Assembly: GCF_963678975.1 (NCBI RefSeq)
Contig: NC_089277.1
Location: 23,882,672 to 23,946,671, forward strand
Reading direction: 5' to 3'
DNA length: 64,000 nucleotides
DNA from: Dysidea avara
Lineage: Eukaryota; Porifera; Demospongiae; Dictyoceratida; Dysideidae
Part shown: piece by piece, positions 56,561 through 64,000 of the stretch
Layout of the letters: each line of letters starts with the position of its first letter
Numbering within the stretch: the stretch's first letter is position 1
Notes under the pieces: generated by a model
Databases searched by the model: none
What the model saw: the letters and a program-made list of their open reading frames with translations, nothing else
Told to the model about the DNA's origin: nothing
Translations under genes and position numbers: made by a program

Positions 56561-56891
56561 ATCCCTTGTAACTTGTGATGCCATTACTTACCATCATCGG
56601 TTATATAATATTACTAATTTTTCTAGTTAGTTATCCTTGAAAATGCATTGGGTACCTGTGTATACTTAGTATTACATAATACACACAGTTGTATTTGTGA
56701 ATCACTTGCTTTATCCATGTAATATTCTGAGTGGTCAGTCTACAAAGAAGAGGTGACTCTTGAGAAGTTTTACCTAGCTCATATGTTGTTCTCCATAAAA
56801 TAGTTAAGTGATGAAAATTTCATGTCATTATTAGTTTTGTATGAATCGTATCTAGATTTATGACACTTTGAATATTGTGTTTGGTGCCATG

Positions 56892-57402
56892 CAACGTTGA
56901 AACCGGGTCACTACTGCTGACCCGGATGACCCACTGACCCGGATAGCAATCCTGGTCAGACCCCGATGTGACCCGGATTAATTAAAGCCGAGACGTGTTT
57001 CAGCTAGTCTCGAAGGAGCGAACGAGTCTACATTTTGAGCGTTCCATTCGTGTTGAGTAAATATTGCAACTTCAGCCTAGCTGTAGGTTGAAGACCAAAA
57101 AGAAAAAAAAAAAAAAGGTCTTCACCTACTGACAATAGCTACCTCTCACCATAGATACCCTCAGTTTCGTGCTACATACTACACTTACTAACAAATGGGC
57201 GTGGCTGAGCGTATGTTGGTAATGCGATAAGTGGGCGTGGCTCACGAAAGAGCTACGCGATAGCGTTTATAAGTTTCCACGTCGTCAAACGAACAATTTT
57301 GTTTCTCACGTGATCCAATCCGGGTCAGACCCGGATAAATTGTAAACCGGGTCAGACCCGGAGAAAATGTGACCCGGATGACCCGACCCGGTTTCAACGC
57401 TG
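56892..57402. mobile_element. hAT MITE with CCGGGTC-rich ends, 511 bp
   Basis: The left end is CAACGTTGAAACCGGGTC, the right end its inverse GACCCGGTTTCAACGCTG. A perfect 8-bp TSD GTGCCATG flanks it (56,884-56,891 and 57,403-57,410). Subterminal GACCCGGAT repeats occur on both sides, plus a central GAAGACC-polyA-GGTCTTC hairpin. It is non-coding. Confidence 0.92.
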
Positions 57403-57754
57403 GTGCCATGTGATATATGTAAAAAGCATTGAAAATACTGTACACGAAAATCATCACACTGTCAACTTCTTTTGCTTAGCTATACCTTTTGATAGGAACC
57501 ACCGATTGGAGTGAGGTTTGTACTAAAATGATCCTGAAAAATAGTACAATATATGTCATACCAATGAATGCATGGAATGTTAATTATTTAATTTAGTTGG
57601 AAATCTCTACTATCAGTGAACGGAACGGAAACTACGGAACAGAACGCTTTCTCAAATTAAAGCTTGCAGTTTACCATTGCTGAGGATCAGCAACTACTTA
57701 CAAGTTGTAGGTGGACCTGCAGCGGGTGAATCAAACATACCCCCATGCAAGATA

Positions 57755-57816
57755 GCAGGCTGTAGGACCAGGTGTCCTACAGACCTTCAGCACTTGTGCT
57801 ATAGAACATTAATAAA
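57755..57816 (+). mobile_element. SINE family S, 3' fragment
   Basis: AGGCTGTAGGACCAGGTGTC through GCACTTGTGCTATAGAACATT and AATAAA matches the tail of the 37,581 copy; 5'-truncated. It ends exactly where the TAGTCTCGC MITE begins. Confidence 0.8.
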
Positions 57817-59105
57817 TAGTCTCGCAGGCCAGACCCTCAGGGGCGTAGCCAGCCAATATTTGATGGTTGGGCATAACATCAACTTAGTTAACTACACACA
57901 CGAGAAACACGCTCACTTTTAGCTATGTGAGACATTTAATATCAAAGAAAAATGAAAAGTGTATGCACACATGGCCTACACCTACCTATGCTATAGTGTA
58001 AACAAATGCTGCTTGCATGCATGCAAACATTTACTAGCTATATGCTATTCTATTAAACTTGTAGGGCAGGAATCCACCAACGATCGTCGTAGTCGAGCAT
58101 CACGTGACATCAAACTACTGAACCTAGATCTACAAGAACAAACAATGCAAACAGTTTATCACATATTTACTACAATTAACTGGCAGTATAGCTTACAGAC
58201 CAACCACCACAGTGATATGTAATGCTTTTTCAAGTAAACGCCACATGGCCCAAAATAAAGACCGGCGGCGCTAATTTATGAACTATAATGAATCTTATCA
58301 CAAATATCGGCATGCCAAGAAAGCTTAACTTCGTCCCAGACTTATTGTAAAGGATCCGGTGTAAATCACAACTCGGTTAATCAGTACAAATTGTGCACGT
58401 GACACTTTATAATGACGTGACCTTTCCTCCATTTCCAGCTCCATTTGCATATGCCATTATTGTTATCTAGAATCTAGAAGAGTACGTTATCCCATTTTCT
58501 TTCATCAGCAGTAAGTTAGGCTATACGGTACTTTCCTTATCAAAAAAATACGCTTAGTGACAAGTCCACTGAAACGAAATCTTTTGCTGCCAGCACCATC
58601 CACACTGAATCCTACTGACGATTATCACTCAATGTGAATTAGATATACAGTTCGACTCCATTTTAAATTTCGAATTTAAACCGCCAAGGAGCATGGCACG
58701 TGCGGCTACATGAACTGTAATTATAGGGACTTCCTAAGGGATTTTCCTAGTAATGGATCACGTGATGAACCATCTATCTCGATCTCTCTGCTTCGAAGTC
58801 ATGATTCAACAAATGAGGTATACGTTTACGCTTTACAGTATTAAAGTTGGGTTGTTTTGTTTGCTGCTGTGAATCCTCGCATGAATTTTAAGCTACTTGT
58901 GATGGTTGGGCAAAAGTTTGTGATGGTTGGGCAAGAAAGTGTGATGGTTGGGCAAATGCCCGCCCATGCCCACCCTTGGCTACGCCACTGCAGACCCTAC
59001 TCCACGCAGGGCGTTATCACTTTCAGTATAAGCGCCCGCGCGGAAGGTGTTTAGTACTGAAAGCGATAACGCCCTGCGCGGAGTAGGGTATGGCCTGCGA
59101 AACTA
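57817..59105. mobile_element. TAGTCTCGC-type MITE interrupted by a hAT-type element
   Basis: The left end TAGTCTCGCAGGCCAGACCC and the right end (inverse, TAGTTTCGCAGGCCATACCC) share about 50 bp once the inner insertion is removed, including AGGGCGTTATC and CTTTCAG. Its terminal 20 bp resemble the TIR of the reverse-transcriptase element. No TSD was found at the outer ends. Confidence 0.75.
57838..58990. mobile_element. 1,153-bp hAT-type non-autonomous element
   Basis: The ends are CAGGGGCGTAGCCAGCC and the inverse TTGGCTACGCCACTG. A perfect 8-bp TSD CAGACCCT flanks it (57,830-57,837 and 58,991-58,998). GATGGTTGGGCA occurs at the left and three times near the right end. No transposase was seen; open frames inside are not recognised. 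Confidence 0.9.
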
Positions 59106-59527
59106 CCCTCTAGTCAACCTATTATCTTAAGTTATATGGATAAATAGTCCAAAGGTACATATTGCGTTAGTATGGACTATCGGTCTATACGACCAGTATA
59201 GAATAATATACGGAAGTGTTATACTGGCAGTAAATTACACCGCTGTATATACGGCTATTGGCGCACACGTGGCCACGTGTACACTATAGATGGACTCGCA
59301 CGTAGAAGGTTGATATGGAGCTGGAGAACCAATCTGATGATGAGTGGCAGGTATGACTGGATGGAACATACATATCTGGACGCGCATATTGTAAAAAAGA
59401 AGGTGAACAGTATATTATGTGATTGGCAGTTGCGCAGTCAATCCATCCCCCCTCCCTGGAGCTATAGGGAAAATGGTAGCATTTGACTGTTTGAAAACAC
59501 TCAGGGGGAATGCATCACTAGTGGTCT

Positions 59528-59750
59528 TTTTTTAATTTAAGGCTTTACAGCACAAGTGCTGAAGGTCTGTAGGACACACCTGGTCCTACACAGCCTGTTT
59601 AAGGTTGTTGCATAAAGTGTGTTTGAAAAGGTGGAGAAAGGAGAAAATCCATAACTGGACCTGGGCAGCCTCAAACCTGCAGCCATCAGATTAATGCTCA
59701 AATGCTTACAGGAGTCTGCCAGGCGGCCAGGATGTTTTCTCCGTGTAAAT
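59528..59750 (-). mobile_element. tRNA-derived SINE, family S, near-full copy
   Basis: Reading on the minus strand: GGAGAAAACATCCTGGCC, CCTGGCAGACTCCTGTAAGC (box A-like), GGTTTGAGGCTGCC (box B-like), CACCTTTTCAAACA, GCTGTGTAGGACCAGG, GCACTTGTGCTGTAAAGCC and an AT tail. It aligns along its length with 37,581-37,805. Confidence 0.75.
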
Positions 59751-61557
59751 TTCAAGTATATATATCCATAGAAATTATAGTGGTCGATGTTTTAGGTGGT
59801 ATATATACATATACGGCTGCAATACAGTTTAAGAAATAGGTTAGCCAATTCTTATGTAGCTTGAAAGTTAATGGGGCAGAACTTTGAAACATCAAATCGG
59901 ACTAAGATTTCCTACTAATCTAGTAAGCCTGGGAGTGGGATAGTGAAGCTTAATATTGTTACCTAGGTGCATAAGTGTAGAGACATTGGGTATACCCGAC
60001 TGCTCTATTAGAGTATATACCTGACTGCTCTATTAGAGTATATACTTGACTGCTCTATTAGAGTATATCGATCTTTTTAACAAGTTTTGAAGAGGGCTCA
60101 TGTTACCTCTGTAAATCCTTCCCTGAGAGATGAATGTAAGTTTTATCAATTGTTGTGCTGTGCCATTACACTATATTGCTCACTCATTTTGTCCTGCCAC
60201 ACTAAATGGTGTGTTAGAATCCTGCTTGCAGAAGTCTAAATTTTACAGGGGGAACCTCCCTCCCTACACCCCTGTTTTTTTTTTTAAGTTTTGAAGTATT
60301 CTACATGGCTACATTACAAGGCTTGAAAAGATTACAAAAGTGCACAAAACTTACTTATATGTAACACGCACGATAAAACTAAGATTTTCATGATGATCAG
60401 CGTGTGGACAAACCCCACAGCGATTTTCATCCTCATTCGAGCTTGGACGACGGAGCAATCCCACGTTAAACACGAGTTATTATTTTGTGCCAGGGTTCTA
60501 TTGGGGAATATACGGAGAATTTTTTAATTAAAAAATCTTGGATACTGGAATGCCTGCTTTCAATGAATATATCAGGCTTTATTGCTTAAGCATATTCAAT
60601 AGCTATAACCAACAGCTATTCACTGTATTGCGGTTGGCGCGAGCCTCTCAATAACAATTACTCATTTATAACGGTCATAGCCACTAAAATGCTGCTGACC
60701 ACCTTATGCAGGTTTTCTCTATAACAGCCACCTGTATATAAAGGCCAGGTATATCTGGTCCCAAGGTGACCATTATAGACCGGTTCCACTGTTAACACTT
60801 AAAAGAAAAAAAAACAACTAGACTGGCCTTTCAACAAGAAATGATGTCATGTAATTCATGGTGCATAAAAGTTACAGAATTTAATCGCTTTAACGATTAT
60901 TAGTATAGACAATGTTTGACACAGTGATGAGATACATAGTGCACAAGTCAAGTAGAAGAGGTTCAATTTCAACATATGCACTGGTTTTTGTTCCTTGTAG
61001 TTTAGAAGAGTTTTAATGATGAATGTTCTATAGAGTATAGCTGACTGTTCAATTGCAGCTTTTTAGTGGTTTTTACATCTGAAATATAATTATTTTTTTG
61101 TTGATTTCTAGAAGATATCAGCTCTTCCCATCTTTTCATAATTCTGTTCCCATGTGTGCTTAAGATATTACACAGTTGCACCTACATGTACTGTAGCTTC
61201 CACTATATAGCTCTCTATAGCTAGTACATGATAATAGAATTTTGGAGGAGGGGTGCTGAAGCTTCAGCTCCCCCACTAAATCTGCCCTTGATAAAGCAGA
61301 TGCAATGTGTTGACTGTGTATATATGTACATGGTGTTAACCCAGTTGTTGTTGGCTTGCAAAGGTATGTACTCTGACCCTGCCTGGTCTCCACCACAGTA
61401 AAAACATAGTTGCATAATAATTACCAAATGTGACTGAATTTTGGGAAATCACACATATGGGTGCATATGAAATAATTAAAATTTTCACATTTAGTGGGTT
61501 GCTAATAAGACCATGGCACAGTTAAAAATATTTCAAGAATTTTAAGGTATTGAGAAT
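59751..61557. other. Intergenic with small repeats
   Basis: Contains the triple CTCTATTAGAG block at 59,998-60,074, a decayed MITE-like block near 60,680-60,795 (see 42,360) and a GAGGGGTGCTGAAGCTTCAGC hairpin near 61,250. No gene is supported. Confidence 0.4.
59998..60074. repeat. Three tandem CTCTATTAGAG modules
   Basis: GACTGCTCTATTAGAGTATA occurs three times at a spacing of about 25 bp, the last followed by TCGATCTTTT. Here the module stands outside any element whose ends could be defined. Confidence 0.9.
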
Positions 61558-61921
61558 CAGCGGTGGAGGAAGTAGTTGATATGAAGGGGGGCTGGGCTGA
61601 CCCAGAACTTATTTCTATAGTTTGGTAAGGTGAGACCAAAAAAAAAAAAAAAGGTCACAACCAACTGACAAGAGCTTTCCACCTCACCAGCTACCATTTC
61701 TAGCTGATAAACTACATAAAAATCCTTACATAGCTCGCTACACACTGACTACTTTATTAGAGTGACTGCTCTATTAGAGTATCTCGATCTTTATCACGGT
61801 TTTCAGCCCCACTCCAAGAAAGATAATTTCGTGCGATATCATTCTGAGGGGGGGCTAAGCCCCCCCTCAGCAGACCGAGAGGGGGCTTTAGCCCCCTAGC
61901 CCCCCCTTTCCGCCGCCTATG
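61558..61921. mobile_element. hAT MITE, family B, copy 2
   Basis: It starts CAGCGGTGGAGG and ends TTTCCGCCGCCTATG; perfect 8-bp TSD TTGAGAAT (61,550-61,557, 61,922-61,929). It is almost identical to 10,418-10,791 over its whole length, with differences mainly in homopolymer lengths. Confidence 0.93.
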
Positions 61922-61929
61922 TTGAGAAT

Positions 61930-62656
61930 GGCTTACAACCATTAACAAGTATAATATTTGCACTGTAAGATTTGTGATTTGATCATATTTTAGGCGTCAA
62001 ATGCGCCCATATGGATGATTTCCAAAATTCGGTCACAAATATGCTTTCTTCAAATTTTGGTGCAGTACTGCCACATCCTTCAAATTTTAAGTCACTATAA
62101 AAGTCATGTGGTCTTCATACAGTTGTAAGAAGAAGCTTAAGATATCTACTCAGTTGGTCAACACTTGTGAAGAGTTCGTCCTCCTTTGCTACGGAACCAA
62201 TAGTGACATAACGCGCACTGAATAGCTCCATGTTGATGCAAATATAACAGTGATGTGGTGTTGTTCAATTGGCAGTGATCTCTCTGCCAGACATTTGTGT
62301 CGCTTCAGATCACTAGACTGGTTATTAATAAAGATGTTGCACATACAGAACATTGTATCCTATCTTCCACTGCTGGAATTGGTACATGTTCAATTGTATT
62401 GTGTTTGATGGGATTGAGTTCATTACAATTATGAACTCACTCACTCACACACACACACACACTTTACCTTAGATTAAATTATCAATTTGTCAAAGACATG
62501 GGTACACAGAAGGCAATGCCTGCAAGGGTGCTCCCCACACAAAACATACAAAGATAAACACACACACGTACACACGCAAACAGTAAACAGAAGACACAGA
62601 CAAGTTTAAACTTTACACAAAAGAAATGCTTTAGGATTTGGATGCAGAGAGGAATA
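61930..62656. other. Intergenic, with an (AC)n microsatellite
   Basis: CTCACTCACTCACACACACA and further AC repeats at 62,430-62,463. No gene was recognised. Confidence 0.5.
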
Positions 62657-62940
62657 TAGTCTGGCGCCGCCCGCCCCTTCGCAAAAAGTAAGGGTCTGGA
62701 GAAATACAAATACCTAATCATTTCAAAAGGAATTCAATTAGACAGCGTACGTAATGCTTGTTACGTCAGATGATTGCACTTCAATTCGAACAAAAGCATT
62801 GTGTTGCCAAGGCGATTTCTGTATGAACGTCATTGGCATGCACTAATTGGCTAGCGCCGAATCTGGGCGCTAGAAATGATTTAGTATCTGTATTTCACCA
62901 GACCCTCACTTTATGCGAAGGGGCGGGCGGCGCCAGACTA
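62657..62940. mobile_element. 284-bp MITE with TAGTCTGG ends and 9-bp TSD
   Basis: TIRs of about 40 bp begin TAGTCTGGCGCCGCCCGCCC and include CTTCGCA and AGGGTCTGG. A perfect 9-bp TSD AGAGGAATA flanks it (62,648-62,656 and 62,941-62,949). End pattern and TSD length match the reverse-transcriptase-bearing element at 50,155-53,741, suggesting mobilisation by the same or a related transposase. Confidence 0.9.
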
Positions 62941-62949
62941 AGAGGAATA

Positions 62950-63840
62950 GTGGTCACGCATGCACTCACGTACACACACACACGCACACAATACAGTATA
63001 TGTTTGGGTAATTTGGTGAGGAATATATTTTAGAGTTTACTGATATGAGAATGCAGGGCCGGAGGAGGGAAATTTGAGTTGGTCAGGCCATTGACTATAA
63101 TGTTGAAATTGCTACTATATACATGCCAATGAGAGAGGAGCTGTTGCACAGTGTGCGAAGCACACTCTGCGAAGTGCGAAGCACGAGCATTCTAGGGAGG
63201 TCTGGGGGCATGCCCCCACAGGAAATTTTTGAAAATTAGACACTCAGATACGCAATTTTAGTGATATTTCACTGCTGCTAGCTATATAAATATGCTCAAG
63301 CCTATCTGTTGTTCTTCAGACTTTCTATACTATGTATAATTGTAGACCTGACATAGCTACAGGGGACACAGCATGAAACTTGCTGTATGGTTCATTTAGT
63401 TATAGCTGGCAATTAGAAGTTCAAGGGGGGTCTGGGGTGCAACCCCCGGGAGCTGCAGAATTTTTGCAATTTAAAGGCTTGAAAATGCCTTAAAATTTAA
63501 AATTGATGCTAAATTTTAAAGTAAAACTAGCTAGCAACTTGCAACTTTCCCCCCAAATTTCACAGGGAACCCATACAGCATGGCCCCCTTTAGCTAGGAT
63601 ATAATCACTATACAGTGAATTCACGCAGCTAAAATAAAAGGCTACACAGCTACAAAAATACAGTATACTACTATACTGGTTTGTATGAAGTGAACGGATC
63701 ATCACATAAATATACTGGTGGACAGTCACGACATCAATCAGTATTCGAAAATGGCGCGATGTGGGTGAGACTGAGAGTTTGCTCAGTATCTCGACAGGAC
63801 GAGTGGGTAGTTGAAGAGGAGTGATTTCTACTCAGTGTTG
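62950..63840. other. Intergenic with fragments of CAGGGG-ended elements
   Basis: GGTCTGGGGGCATGCCCCC near 63,200 and GGGGTCTGGGGTGCAACCCC near 63,424 resemble the subterminal palindromes of the 54,726 and 11,397 elements. GTGTGCGAAGCACACTCTGC near 63,150 forms a short hairpin. No gene is supported. Confidence 0.45.
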
Positions 63841-63854
63841 CCATGCTGTGAATA

Positions 63855-64000
63855 AAGTTCATAGATTTATGAACTTTTTGTCTTGTTTGTGAACCTGAAA
63901 TAATCTATGAACTTTTTATGAACTTTTGGCTGGTTTGTGAAACTGAAATAATCTATGAACTTTTTTATGAACCTGGAGTAATCTGTGAACTTTTATGAAC
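63855..64000. repeat. Tandem repeat of about 45 bp, running off the window
   Basis: Units contain AATCTATGAACTTTTTATGA followed by a TTTGTGAAACTGAAAT-like block; about three to four diverged copies are visible before the end. Confidence 0.85.

Overview
This is a eukaryotic, almost certainly animal, genomic window. It has spliceosomal introns, microsatellites, a satellite array, tRNA-derived SINEs, and a very high load of DNA transposons and retroelements, with few host genes. The reverse-transcriptase/nuclease proteins, the KDZ-like and CACTA-like transposases and the many short inverted-repeat elements resemble those of sponges (demosponges) and, less so, cnidarians. The sponge assignment is an inference from protein-family impressions, not from a marker gene. 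Nothing bacterial, viral or organellar was recognised.

Layout. 1-12.9 kb is repeat-rich intergenic DNA: several inverted-repeat elements with target-site duplications (TSDs), a broken nuclease-domain retroelement relic (about 6.8-7.5 kb) and a possible immunoglobulin-like exon (2.2 kb). 12.9-17.7 kb holds a Ty3/Gypsy-like LTR element (identical 122-bp LTRs, 5-bp TSD, minus strand) inserted in an older palindromic element. 17.9-22.3 kb is a satellite of about 31-bp units with a hAT-type MITE inside. 23.6-27.9 kb is a multi-exon gene resembling KDZ transposases, whose 3' part contains about 11 tandem copies of a mini-exon plus intron. 29.1-39.2 kb is a complete 10-kb CACTA/EnSpm-type transposon: CACAG termini, 3-bp TAA TSD, palindrome-rich subterminal arrays, a multi-exon TNP2-like transposase on the plus strand and a divergent SAM-domain-like gene on the minus strand. 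39.4-48 kb is intergenic, with CACTA-type MITEs, retroelement relics, a second hAT MITE copy, and a 685-bp tandem duplication whose second copy preserves an empty insertion site. 48.5-49.9 kb is the one convincing host gene, an intronless membrane-anchored sulfotransferase-like protein. 50.2-53.7 kb is the most unusual object: a 958-codon reverse transcriptase with a restriction-like nuclease domain, enclosed by 87-bp inverted repeats and a perfect 9-bp TSD, like a DNA transposon. 53.8-64 kb is a dense nest of hAT-type and other MITEs, SINE fragments and low-copy repeats.

How the parts relate. Most coding capacity serves transposition. Several MITEs look like deletion or mimic partners of elements seen here: the CACTG-ended MITEs belong to the same superfamily as the CACTA transposon, and the TAGTCT-ended MITE shares its end pattern and 9-bp TSD with the reverse-transcriptase-bearing element. 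An 11-bp near-palindrome (CTCTATTAGAG) followed by TATCTCGATCT recurs at about a dozen sites in elements with otherwise different ends. Many transposon genes carry single-base frame disruptions, whereas the sulfotransferase and the 958-codon reverse transcriptase are intact.
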